24,940 bases of DNA from positions 1 to 24,940 of the forward strand of contig JBDRKQ010000083.1 in NCBI GenBank assembly GCA_043813895.1. Direction: 5' to 3'. A program made the position numbers and the translations under genes. This document shows, piece after piece, positions 6,982-14,667 of this stretch (positions are counted from its first letter, which is position 1; every line of letters starts with the position of its first letter). The DNA comes from CAZTAR01 sp043813895. Its GTDB lineage: Bacteria; Planctomycetota; Phycisphaerae; UBA1845; UTPLA1. The notes under the pieces are model-generated. The model worked only from the letters and a program-made list of their open reading frames with translations. It did no database searches and was not told the DNA's origin.

Positions 6982-8634
6982 CTACAGTTGTGCCAGCCGC
7001 TTCGGTCCCGCCGCGGCGACATGCGGAGGACAGCCATCTGTGAACAGCTTGAAGTTCTCGATGTACCTGGCGACGAGACCGTCGTAGGTCTTCCAATACT
7101 CGTCCTTGTTGCCCCAGGCGTTCGACGGCTCCAACACATCCTCGGGCACGTCCGGACAAGCGAGCGGGACCTCGAAGCCGAACAGCCGGTCCTTGCGGTA
7201 CTCGACCTTGTCGAGCTTGCCTTCCAGCGCGGCGTTCAGCAGATTCCGCGTGTGGCGGATGCTGATCCGCTTGCCGACGCCGAACCTGCCGCCCACCCAG
7301 CCGGTGTTGACGAGCCAGCAATTGCAGCCGTGCTTGGCCATCTTGTCGGTCAGGAGCTTTGCATAGCGGAACGGATGGTGCACCATGAACGGCGCGCCGA
7401 AACACGCGCTGAACGTGATTTTCGGCTCGATGCCCAGGCCGATCTCGGTACCTGCGATCTTCGCGGTGTAGCCGCTAATGAAGTGATAGATCGCCTCCTC
7501 GGGATTGAGTCGGGAGATCGGCGGCAACACGCCGGACGCGTCGCACGTGAGGAAGATGACGTTCTTGGGGTGTGAGGTGACGCACCCGTCTTTCACGAGG
7601 TTGGGGATCATGCTGACGGGGTACGAGGCCCGCGTGTTCTCCGTAAGCGCGTCGTCGTCGAGGTCGATGCGTCGGGAAGAAGGATCCCAGACGACATTCT
7701 CGAGGATCGTCCCGAACCTGTGCGTCGTGTCATAGATCTGCGGCTCGTTTTCCGCGGAGAGGCGGATGACCTTGGCATAGCAGCCGCCCTCGAAGTTGAA
7801 CACGCCCTCGTCGCTCCAGCCGTGCTCGTCGTCTCCGATCAACTGCCGCCCGGGATCGGCGGAGAGGGTCGTCTTGCCCGTACCGGATAGGCCGAAGAAG
7901 AGGGCGACGTCGCCGGCTTTGCCGACGTTTGCCGAGCAGTGCATCGCCATGACGCCCTGGAGCGGCAGCAGGAAGTTCATGACGGTGAAGATGCTCTTCT
8001 TGATCTCGCCGCCGTAGCTCGTGTTCGCCACGATCGCCAGGCGCTCGGCGAAGTTCAGCATGATGGCGGTGTCGCTTCGCGTGCCGTCGATCCGCGGGTC
8101 CACCTTGAACGAAGGCGAGGCGATCAGCGTGAACTCCGGCACGTGCCGCCGCAGCGCGTCCGGATCGTTCGTCGTGATGAACATGTTCCGCGCGAAGTGG
8201 CTCTGCCAGGCCGTGTCCGTGATGATGCGGATCGGCATCCGGTACTCCGGCGCAGCGCCGACGAAACAGTCCTGCACCCAGAGCTCCTCGCCCTGGAGAA
8301 AGGCCTGCAAGCGCGTCAGAACGCTGTTGAACTGGTCCACCGTGCAGGGGCGGTTGTACTCGCCCCACCAGATCTGGTCCGCCGTGGATTGTTCCTTCAC
8401 GACGTACTTCTCGTTCGCCGCCCGAGCGCTCCACTTGCCCGTGTCGACGATGAACGGGCCGCCATTAACCAGGTGTCCCTCGTTCCGGAAGATCGCCTCC
8501 TCGACCAGCGCCGGCACCGGCAGGTTCCAGAACACACGGTCCAGGTCCTTCAGCCCGTGGTTCTTGAGCTTGTACTCGCCGGCCAGATCACCGGCCTGCT
8601 TCGTCGCGGGGGTGTTGAATTCGAGGTACTTCAT
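6982..8634 (-). CDS. pckA: Phosphoenolpyruvate carboxykinase (ATP)
   Basis: Converts oxaloacetate and ATP to phosphoenolpyruvate, CO2 and ADP, the entry step of gluconeogenesis in the cytoplasm. The 550-residue length matches the ATP-type family (E. coli about 540). The kinase P-loop GLSGTGKTTLSADP is near residues 248-261. It is followed by GDDEHGWSDEGVFNFEGGCYAK (metal and nucleotide site). Upstream are TSYGGEIKKSIF, with a catalytic Lys, and WQSHFARNMFI. ENTRASYP lies further on. The ATG at 8634 has ACGGAG about 9-14 bases upstream. Only 63 bases separate it from the DUF4276 gene on the same strand, so it could be cotranscribed with it. There is no obvious promoter in that gap. Confidence 0.96.
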   Translation of the reverse strand: MKYLEFNTPATKQAGDLAGEYKLKNHGLKDLDRVFWNLPVPALVEEAIFRNEGHLVNGGPFIVDTGKWSARAANEKYVVKEQSTADQIWWGEYNRPCTVDQFNSVLTRLQAFLQGEELWVQDCFVGAAPEYRMPIRIITDTAWQSHFARNMFITTNDPDALRRHVPEFTLIASPSFKVDPRIDGTRSDTAIMLNFAERLAIVANTSYGGEIKKSIFTVMNFLLPLQGVMAMHCSANVGKAGDVALFFGLSGTGKTTLSADPGRQLIGDDEHGWSDEGVFNFEGGCYAKVIRLSAENEPQIYDTTHRFGTILENVVWDPSSRRIDLDDDALTENTRASYPVSMIPNLVKDGCVTSHPKNVIFLTCDASGVLPPISRLNPEEAIYHFISGYTAKIAGTEIGLGIEPKITFSACFGAPFMVHHPFRYAKLLTDKMAKHGCNCWLVNTGWVGGRFGVGKRISIRHTRNLLNAALEGKLDKVEYRKDRLFGFEVPLACPDVPEDVLEPSNAWGNKDEYWKTYDGLVARYIENFKLFTDGCPPHVAAAGPKRLAQL

Positions 8635-8675
8635 TAGTGCTACTCCGTAGCGAGCAGAGTCGTGAGTTAGCAGTT

Positions 8676-8703
8676 GTCAGCAGTCAGCAGTCAGCGTTCA
8701 GCT
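8676..8703. repeat. Heptanucleotide tandem repeat (GTCAGCA type)
   Basis: Units GTCAGCA (8676), GTCAGCA (8683), GTCAGCG (8690) and TTCAGCT (8697) run head to tail with a 7-base period. They sit exactly at the 3' end of the DUF4276 gene, overlapping its stop codon, and just ahead of pckA. Confidence 0.75.
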
Positions 8704-9303
8704 ACTCAGTTTGTTGGCCAGTACTTTGCAGAGGGTTTTGAAGTGCGGCAGATGTTCTTTGAGCACGTTCGGGTCGAGCTTTGTGAGTAACTCAAATGAA
8801 CGCTTGCCCTTCTTGTATTCGCGACCCTTGCCGCACTTACGCGTCGCGTTGTTCAGCTTGTTCTGAATATCGTCTTTCGCCTGTCTTTCAAGGTCGTTGA
8901 GTTTTGGCAATGCACTCTTCTGCAGGTGCTGGCCAAAAAAGTCGCCCAGCGCCTTGCGATCAGCCACGCACCAGGTTTCCATGCACTGCACCACGAGCTG
9001 GGCCTGATCGTCGTCCGCGTTCTGGGGCTTCTCCCACTTGTCCCGCTTCTTCAGGTGCTTCCACGGCTTGTCAGCCACCGGGGCCTCACTATCAACCAAT
9101 AGAATTGGATAGTCTTCTGCCGACGCCACCGCGCAGGCGGTTTGGAAATCGTCGAAGGCTGAGTCGCGGCTGCCACACGCTTTCGTCGACGGCATCCGCT
9201 TGAAGCCAGCGTTCTCGAACAACTTGCGGAATCCTCGTCGACACTCGGTGTGAAGAGAACTCCGATCCCCCCCGCCTTCGATGTAGAGCTTCACCCTTAC
9301 CAC
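8698..9303 (-). CDS. DUF4276 family protein, Toprim-like putative nuclease of a defence pair
   Basis: 201 residues. I recognise the DUF4276 pattern: an N-terminal strand ending in IEGGGD (Glu9), CGSRDSAFDDF (43-53), the acidic strand LLVDSEAPV (Asp71, Glu73), PWKHLKKRD, and DDQAQLVVQCMETWCVADR. Glu at the end of the first strand followed by a later DxE is the arrangement of the Toprim metal-binding fold found in OLD-type nucleases. The nuclease role is therefore a fold-based inference. Its start overlaps the upstream ATPase by seven bases, which implies coupled translation. By analogy with ATPase/Toprim pairs such as OLD, PARIS and AbiL, it may be the effector released or activated by the ATPase. 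Confidence 0.85.
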   Translation of the reverse strand: MVRVKLYIEGGGDRSSLHTECRRGFRKLFENAGFKRMPSTKACGSRDSAFDDFQTACAVASAEDYPILLVDSEAPVADKPWKHLKKRDKWEKPQNADDDQAQLVVQCMETWCVADRKALGDFFGQHLQKSALPKLNDLERQAKDDIQNKLNNATRKCGKGREYKKGKRSFELLTKLDPNVLKEHLPHFKTLCKVLANKLSS

Positions 9304-10469
9304 CGAAGCCCTCCGATTTCACCGCTAGTCCACAAGTTCCCGAGCCGGTACTTCTCCAGCCATTTGGCCAGCTTCTCAGCCTCCAGCCGCCGCATCACCG
9401 TTTGGCCTTCGTGCTTCTCACACACGACGATCGACTCCGGCGTTTCCGTCAAAGCGTCAACGAGGATGTCGGAGTGCGTCGTGACGATAATCTGTTGTTT
9501 GGCAGACGCCTCCTTCAACAATTTCGCAATTGTGGGCAGGACATCCGGGTGTAAGCCAAGTTCCGGTTCTTCGATACACACCAGTGGTGGTAACTCGGGA
9601 TTACACAAGATCGCCAGCAGACATAGGTAACGCATTGTTCCGTCTGACAGGCGAGTCGCCGGAATCGGAAAGTCCGACTCGTGCAGGAAGACCTGCACTG
9701 TTCCACCCTCAACTTGAATATGATAGTCATCGATGCTGTCGTAAAGCTCTCGCAGATTCTCCAGCAAATGGCGTTTAGCCTTGCGCTGGCCCTCAAGCCG
9801 GTTCAATACGAGTCCAAGATTCAAGGCATCCGCTTCAAGCATGTCGTTGGGCTGGTCGGCTTTTTGGGGTTGCCGCAGGGCAGTGTGCGGTCCGAATGAC
9901 CACTCACGGTACAAGCGGATGCGCTCGTATATCCACCCCAGCCAAGTAACTTGGGGGTAGGCGGTGGGGTCCCTCCTTCGAGAGAGAATCGACTCGTCCA
10001 ACTCGTCCGGTTGCAGCTTCTCTTGCTTAGTAGGCGATCCCAAGCATTGACTCTTCAAGACCGCACGTCCGTCCTCAAATTTGTAGTATGGATGGAAACT
10101 GTCAGATTGTCGTGGAGTGGGCTCAGCGTCTTCGATTCGCTCGCCGACCAACTCGAACCTCTGCGCGGACTCCCTGAATTGAATCACATGGCGGAGCGGT
10201 TGTGTTTTCTGCGGTTGGTCGACAACCACGTCCAAGGAGGCTGTGGCTTTGGGCTTACCTCTCCAAATCCAATCGTGGATGCCTCCACCTTCTCGAACCG
10301 CTGTCGCCAGATGCCTCGGCGCAGCTCGCAGCAGGCCGATTGCCTCAATGAGATTAGACTTACCCGAGCCATTCGGCCCGATCAGCACGTTCAGGTTCCG
10401 CATTGGCAGCGGCGGCGTGTCGGGGCCGAACGACAGCATGTTGCGAAGCGTGATCTCATGAATCAACAT
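9297..10469 (-). CDS. AAA/ABC-type ATPase (AAA_21, RecF/OLD-like), partner of DUF4276
   Basis: 390 residues. Begins LRNMLSFGPD, then Walker A GPNGSGKSN (residues 31-39). An ABC-signature-like RLSDGTMRYLCLLAIL falls near 274, Walker B LVCIEEPELGLHP near 299, and an H-loop TTHSDILVDAL near 330. All the motifs needed for ATP hydrolysis are present. The C-terminus, YRLGNLWTSGEIGGLRW, matches what I know of ATPases encoded next to DUF4276. Its ATG lies three bases after the aminotransferase TGA, so it appears to read from that gene's promoter. Likely role: sensor and motor of a two-protein phage-defence complex. The precise trigger is unknown. Confidence 0.88.
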   Translation of the reverse strand: MLIHEITLRNMLSFGPDTPPLPMRNLNVLIGPNGSGKSNLIEAIGLLRAAPRHLATAVREGGGIHDWIWRGKPKATASLDVVVDQPQKTQPLRHVIQFRESAQRFELVGERIEDAEPTPRQSDSFHPYYKFEDGRAVLKSQCLGSPTKQEKLQPDELDESILSRRRDPTAYPQVTWLGWIYERIRLYREWSFGPHTALRQPQKADQPNDMLEADALNLGLVLNRLEGQRKAKRHLLENLRELYDSIDDYHIQVEGGTVQVFLHESDFPIPATRLSDGTMRYLCLLAILCNPELPPLVCIEEPELGLHPDVLPTIAKLLKEASAKQQIIVTTHSDILVDALTETPESIVVCEKHEGQTVMRRLEAEKLAKWLEKYRLGNLWTSGEIGGLRW

Positions 10470-10472
10470 GAC

Positions 10473-11690
10473 TCAGGTCCAATCGCGTATCAACTTCCGA
10501 TCACCGATGTACAGCTCGTTCGGAGAGTTCGGATCGAGTGCCCACTTCATGCGCTCGACGCCTTCCGTCACGTCCTTGATCGAACCACAGTAGCTGATTC
10601 GCAGGTGGCCTTCCGCGCCGAACTCGACGCCCGGCACGGTTACGACCAGCACCTTGTCCAACAGGAACTTGGCCAAGCGGGTCGAGTCCTTGTCGTAGTT
10701 GCTGAAGTCGGCGAGGAGGTAGAACGTGCCGTCGGGCTTCGTCACGTGGACGCCGTCGAATGCCTTGAGCCGAGCCACGAGTATGTTTCGGTTGTTTTCC
10801 AGGGTCGTGCGGAGGCTCTCGACGGAAGATTGGATGCCGTTCAGCGCGCCGGCCGCGGCGTGTTGCAGAAGCCCGGACGGGCCGGATGTCTGGTGGCTCT
10901 GGATGTTCGTCATGACCTCGGCGAGCTTCTTGTTCGCGACGGCCCATCCGATCCGGAAGCCGGTCATGGCATATTGCTTCGACACGCCGTTAACGATGAT
11001 GAGCTTCGAGTTTTCCGTCTTGTCCTTGACGTAGTCCCAGCAATTGATCCGCTTTCGCCCGTCGAAGATCAGGCGGTGGTAGATGTCATCCATGATGAGG
11101 TAGAGGTCGCGCTTCTCGCAGAACGCGACGATGTCCGCGATAAACTCCTCGGAGTACATCGCGCCCGAGGGGTTGTTGGGGCTGTTGATGATGACCGCCT
11201 TGGTGTAGGAGCCGACGACCTGCTCGATGTCCTGCAAGCGGGGGTAGAAAGTGCCGTCCTCGGACTTGACCGGCACGGGGATGGCGCCGCAGAGCCTGGC
11301 CATCTCGGGGTAGCTGACCCAGTACGGGCTCGGGAAGATCACCTCTTCCTGCGGGTTGAGGACGGCCTGAAGGGCGACCATGATGGCCTGCTTGGCCCCA
11401 CCGGAAGCGATGACGTTCTCCGGCCCCACGACGCGATGGTAGTACTCCTCGGTGTAGCGGATGATCGCCTGCTTGAGGGCAGGAATGCCGTCTGCGGGTG
11501 TGTAGCGGATTTCTCCGGAGTTTAGCAGGGCGGTCGTCGCCACGAGCGCGTCGATCGGGGCCTTGCTCTTGGGCTCGCCGCCGCCGAGGTGGATGACGGG
11601 ATCTCCCTTGGCCCGGAGTATCGCCGCCGTTTCATTCAGCTTCAAAGTGACGGATTCACCAATAGTTCTGGCGATCTGGCTGATGCTCAT
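10473..11690 (-). CDS. Class I/II pyridoxal-phosphate aminotransferase, aspartate aminotransferase type
   Basis: Fold-type I aminotransferase of about 405 residues, probably interconverting aspartate and 2-oxoglutarate with oxaloacetate and glutamate. Visible motifs are LGGGEP, RYTPADGIPALKQAI, SGGAKQAI, PSPYWVSYPEM, NSPNNPSG (near residue 172), MDDIYHRLIFDG and the PLP-binding Lys in GVSKQYAMTGFRIGW (near 238). The ATG at 11690 (MSISQIAR) is preferred over the ATG at 11726 because AGAGGAA stands just upstream of it. Downstream comes the ATPase/DUF4276 pair and then pckA, which would use the oxaloacetate this enzyme can make. The exact amino-acid specificity cannot be read. Confidence 0.9.
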   Translation of the reverse strand: MSISQIARTIGESVTLKLNETAAILRAKGDPVIHLGGGEPKSKAPIDALVATTALLNSGEIRYTPADGIPALKQAIIRYTEEYYHRVVGPENVIASGGAKQAIMVALQAVLNPQEEVIFPSPYWVSYPEMARLCGAIPVPVKSEDGTFYPRLQDIEQVVGSYTKAVIINSPNNPSGAMYSEEFIADIVAFCEKRDLYLIMDDIYHRLIFDGRKRINCWDYVKDKTENSKLIIVNGVSKQYAMTGFRIGWAVANKKLAEVMTNIQSHQTSGPSGLLQHAAAGALNGIQSSVESLRTTLENNRNILVARLKAFDGVHVTKPDGTFYLLADFSNYDKDSTRLAKFLLDKVLVVTVPGVEFGAEGHLRISYCGSIKDVTEGVERMKWALDPNSPNELYIGDRKLIRDWT

Positions 11691-12077
11691 CGCGTTTCCT
11701 CTGGTCGTTTCGGAGTCGGAAGCCACTGCCCTTGGCGGACCGCTTCGGCCAGCCTCGAAGTCTCCGGGCTACCCTCAAGCGGCCGATCGGTTCTCAGGTG
11801 CCCAGTTGCCGGGCAATTCTCATGCCGACAGCCGCGTCGCCCGGCCTGCCCGCGTCGAATCTACCGTCGCCGTCCGCGGTCGTCAGCCGACCGCGAGTGC
11901 TGCCCCTGGGCTTGGCGTCAAGCGGACAATGCCCAGAGGCAGAGACTCTAACAAGCCGCTCGTCTGACGGCAACCGCCGGGGCGGGGAGACCCGAGCGGA
12001 GCTGCGCGCCGGAAAGGCAGAGCCGCAACCGTCAGGGAGTCGGTTTTCGTCCATATCGAAGGGCTCTTTCGGCGGAC

Positions 12078-12272
12078 GCTGACCGCATGCTCACGCGCGC
12101 GGCTCCAACCCATCGCTGGGCCGAGAGTCCTTCCTCGACCCTGAGGCCGCTGCCGAGAATGGATTCTCGGCAAAGCGTTGAGCGCGGCTCTGCTTGCGAG
12201 CGCTGACCGCTTCCTGTCAGGCGTGGCCCTGATCTGGGGTGGTGACCGCTTGCTGACGCGCGCGGCTCTGAT
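12078..12272. repeat. Three degenerate copies of a ~30-base direct repeat
   Basis: Copies at 12078-12107, 12202-12233 and 12241-12272 share the pattern G(C/G)TGACCGC, TGCT or near, then (A)CGCGCGCGGCTC. The last two are adjacent, about 39 bases apart start to start; the first is 124 bases earlier. A partial GCGCGGCTCTG also occurs near 12181. They look like decayed members of a dispersed repeat rather than an operator array. Confidence 0.65.
12151..12172. repeat. Tight perfect palindrome
   Basis: TGCCGAGAAT and ATTCTCGGCA are exact reverse complements separated by GG (22 bases in total). The near-zero loop fits a dimeric protein binding site better than an RNA terminator; there is no T tract. 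It lies between the first and second copies of the direct repeat. Confidence 0.6.
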
Positions 12273-12334
12273 TTGTGACTTGGATTCCATCGTTGGCCAC
12301 AGGGTTCTTGTTCGCGTCGCTCGATTTTCTCGGC

Positions 12335-12340
12335 TAGAAT
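12335..12340 (+). promoter_or_regulatory. Possible -10 element of the nfeD operon promoter
   Basis: TAGAAT in the context CGGCTAGAATGCC matches TATAAT at five of six positions and lies 69 bases before the nfeD ATG. The best upstream hexamer, TTGTTC at 12308, is 21 bases away, too far for a good -35, so the assignment is tentative. Confidence 0.35.
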
Positions 12341-12408
12341 GCCCCGCCGGGTACGAGGTCGGACCGCGTCGCGTATCGCTTGGCGGCTCACGTGAGCGAG
12401 GATTGCCG

Positions 12409-14040
12409 ATGATGAGCACGGACGGACACAAGACAACGATGCGTCGGCTGCGTGCAATCGCCGTCGGATGTGTGCTGCTGTTGCCTCCGCTCATCACTTT
12501 GGCGCAGGGCGATCCGGCCTCTCAGCCCGCCGGAACGGTGACGAGCAAGCCTGCCGAGGAGACGCATCGGGCCGCGGTTGTTCCGATCCACGGCGAGATC
12601 AACGACGTGACGTTCGCGAGCCTTTCACGCCGCGTCGAGGCGGCCCGCGCCGACGGGGCAACGCTGATTGTGTTCGAGATGGACACGCCGGGCGGGATGG
12701 TCAGTAGCGCGCTGGACATCTGTCAGTACATCAAGAATCTCGTCGACCTCAAAACCGTCGCCTGGGTCAACCAGGACGCGTACTCCGCGGGGGCGATGAT
12801 CTCGTTGGCGTGCAACGAGGTCGTGATGACCGCCGCGAGCAGGATCGGGGACTGCGCGCCGATCGTCATTTCGATGGAGGGTCTCAAGGAGTTGGGCGAA
12901 ACCGAGCGTGCCAAGGCCGAGAGCCCGATCCTCAAGGAGTTCGACGACAGCGCGCTGCGCAACGGCTACGACCGGCTGCTCTGTGAATCGATGGTCCGCC
13001 TGGGGCATGAAATCTGGTGGCTGGAGAACAGCCGTACGGCGGAGCGGCGATTCGTCCTCAAAGAAGACAAGGAGTCGCTGCTGGCGGAGGATGACAGCCC
13101 CTGGCTGGTGATCGAGAAGATGGAAGACGCGGCGACAGGCAAACTTGTCGAACTGAGGCAGCCCGTCGTCAAAGAGCGAGACCTTTTGACCTTGACGCAG
13201 TCGGAGGCCGTCGCGTTCGGTTTTGCGCAGGCGATCGTCAGCACGCAAGCAGAGATGCGGGCACGGTACAACATCACGGGCGCCCTGACACGCCTCGAGA
13301 CGAACTGGGCGGAGGCGATCGCGGACTTTCTGAGTTCTCCACTGGTTCGCCTCGTCCTCATGGTGCTGATTGCGTTGGGGGCCTATGCCGAGTTCCAGGC
13401 GCCGGGCCATCTGATCGGCGGCTGCGTTGCGGCTGCGGCATTGCTCATCTTTCTCGGAGCGCCCTATCTGGTCGGGCTGGCGGATGTCTGGGAGATTCTG
13501 CTGGTCGTCATCGGCGTCGTGCTCCTGGGCGTGGAGGTCTTCGTGATCCCCGGCTTTGGGATCGCAGGCATCGCCGGGATAATGCTGCTGTTCGTGGGAC
13601 TGATCGCGACCTTTGTGCCCGCCGATCCCGGTCCCGTGATCGTCCCCCGACTGACGCCGGGCACACTGTTGGGTCTGAGGACCGGTGCGTCGGTTCTGTT
13701 CGGCGGCCTCGCGCTGTCGCTCGCAGGCGTATGGGTACTGAATCGGTACCTGCCGCGCGTGCCGGGTGCGAGAGGCTTGTTGCTTCCGCCGGCTCCCGCG
13801 ATCAGCCCGGATGTCTCCGGTATCGCTTCGGTTGAGCGGTCGGAGCCGGCCGGGGCGGTCGTCCGCCTGGGCGATTCGGGCAAGACGTTGACGCAACTGC
13901 GGCCAGCGGGTAAGGCTCAGATTAACGGCCGGCGTGTGGACGTGATCGCCCAGGGTCAGGTGATCGACGAAGGGCGGGCCGTGGAAGTCGTGGAAGTGGC
14001 GGGCACCCGGGTCGTTGTCCGCGAGATCCGACAGACGTGA
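12409..14040 (+). CDS. Long NfeD protein: ClpP-like membrane serine protease with C-terminal OB domain
   Basis: 543 residues in family order. A signal segment lies near 13-33 (VGCVLLLPPLITLAQG). A ClpP/crotonase-fold protease domain follows, with MDTPGGMVSSALDI (91-104) and the probable nucleophile Ser126 in AYSAGAMISLACN. Lys169 lies 43 residues on, close to the Ser-Lys spacing of archaeal 1510-N. A bundle of helices spans about 305-405, another helix about 425-445, and an NfeD OB-fold comes at the end (AQINGRRVDVIAQGQVI). The ATG at 12409 has GAGGA six bases upstream; a second ATG follows at once. It heads a short NfeD and FloA, the classic NfeD/flotillin arrangement. Likely role: membrane quality control in flotillin domains. 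Confidence 0.92.
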   Translation: MMSTDGHKTTMRRLRAIAVGCVLLLPPLITLAQGDPASQPAGTVTSKPAEETHRAAVVPIHGEINDVTFASLSRRVEAARADGATLIVFEMDTPGGMVSSALDICQYIKNLVDLKTVAWVNQDAYSAGAMISLACNEVVMTAASRIGDCAPIVISMEGLKELGETERAKAESPILKEFDDSALRNGYDRLLCESMVRLGHEIWWLENSRTAERRFVLKEDKESLLAEDDSPWLVIEKMEDAATGKLVELRQPVVKERDLLTLTQSEAVAFGFAQAIVSTQAEMRARYNITGALTRLETNWAEAIADFLSSPLVRLVLMVLIALGAYAEFQAPGHLIGGCVAAAALLIFLGAPYLVGLADVWEILLVVIGVVLLGVEVFVIPGFGIAGIAGIMLLFVGLIATFVPADPGPVIVPRLTPGTLLGLRTGASVLFGGLALSLAGVWVLNRYLPRVPGARGLLLPPAPAISPDVSGIASVERSEPAGAVVRLGDSGKTLTQLRPAGKAQINGRRVDVIAQGQVIDEGRAVEVVEVAGTRVVVREIRQT

Positions 14041-14097
14041 CACGGACCGGCCTGACGGTCGATAGTTCGCGAACCTGTCCGGGTGTAAGAGAGACTT

Positions 14098-14610
14098 ATG
14101 GAAAATTGGCTGGTCTGGTCTTTGGTCTTGTTCGGGCTCGGGCTGCTCTTGACGGCGATCGAGGTGCTTGTGCCGTCGGGTGGGCTGCTCGCGGTGCTCG
14201 CCGTCATCTGCCTGGCCGGGAGCCTCTTCTGTGCGTACCAAATCAGCGGGCGCACCGCCGCGATCCTCGCGGGCGTGGAGGTGGTCGTCGTGCCCATTGT
14301 GGTGGCTGTCACGTTCAAGGTCCTGCCGAAAACGAGGCTGGGCAAGCAGCTCATACTGAGTCCGCCGAAGTCGGGCGAGGCTGGTGCATCGGCTGCGAAC
14401 TCGGGTGGTTTCGGCGGCTCGGGCGACTTCGAGTCCCTGATAGGGACCGAAGGTGTCGCGGCAACGGCGCTACGTCCCAGCGGAACGGCAGAGTTCGGTA
14501 CGCGGCGTGTGAGTGTGGTCAGCGATGGGGAGCCGGTTGCCCAGGGAGCACGCGTTCGCGTTGTGCTGATCGAGGGGAACCGGATTGTCGTGGAGCCCGT
14601 GGATCAGTAA
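14098..14610 (+). CDS. Short NfeD-like membrane protein
   Basis: 170 residues with two or three N-terminal helices (NWLVWSLVLFGLGLLLTAIEV, LLAVLAVICLAGSLFCAY, and one near 60-75) and a C-terminal OB-like domain (LIGTEGVAATALRPSGTAEF, then GARVRVVLIEGNRIVVEPV). There is no protease domain, so it is the short NfeD class that partners flotillins. The ATG follows AGAGAG. It lies 57 bases after the long nfeD and 57 bases before floA, all on one strand, consistent with a single operon. Confidence 0.9.
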   Translation: MENWLVWSLVLFGLGLLLTAIEVLVPSGGLLAVLAVICLAGSLFCAYQISGRTAAILAGVEVVVVPIVVAVTFKVLPKTRLGKQLILSPPKSGEAGASAANSGGFGGSGDFESLIGTEGVAATALRPSGTAEFGTRRVSVVSDGEPVAQGARVRVVLIEGNRIVVEPVDQ

Positions 14611-14667
14611 GACCGTTCCGCGGCGTGGCGAGAGTCGTAATGAAGTCTGGCGTTCGAGGAAAGTGAC

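Larger units (their letters stand above)
11691..12408. other. Divergent intergenic region (aminotransferase / nfeD operon)
   Basis: About 718 bases without a convincing gene. It must hold promoters for both the minus-strand aminotransferase block and the plus-strand nfeD operon. It contains three degenerate direct repeats (12078-12272), a tight palindrome (12151-12172) and a TAGAAT -10-like box (12335-12340). Between 11700 and 12070 I see no clear structure. Confidence 0.6.

Noticed and set aside
8698..10469. Complete integron, prophage or transposon around the ATPase/DUF4276 pair
   Set aside because: No integrase, transposase, terminal inverted repeats or target duplications were visible at either edge; only a heptamer repeat marks one end.
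9951..11525. Open frame of about 520 codons on the + strand opposite the aminotransferase and ATPase genes
   Set aside because: It lies antisense to two well-supported genes and has no domain character; GC-rich third positions commonly keep such frames open.
12625..14241. Open frame of about 540 codons on the - strand opposite the long nfeD gene
   Set aside because: Its composition (rich in Gln, Arg, Asp and His) is typical of an antisense shadow, and nfeD has clear family motifs.
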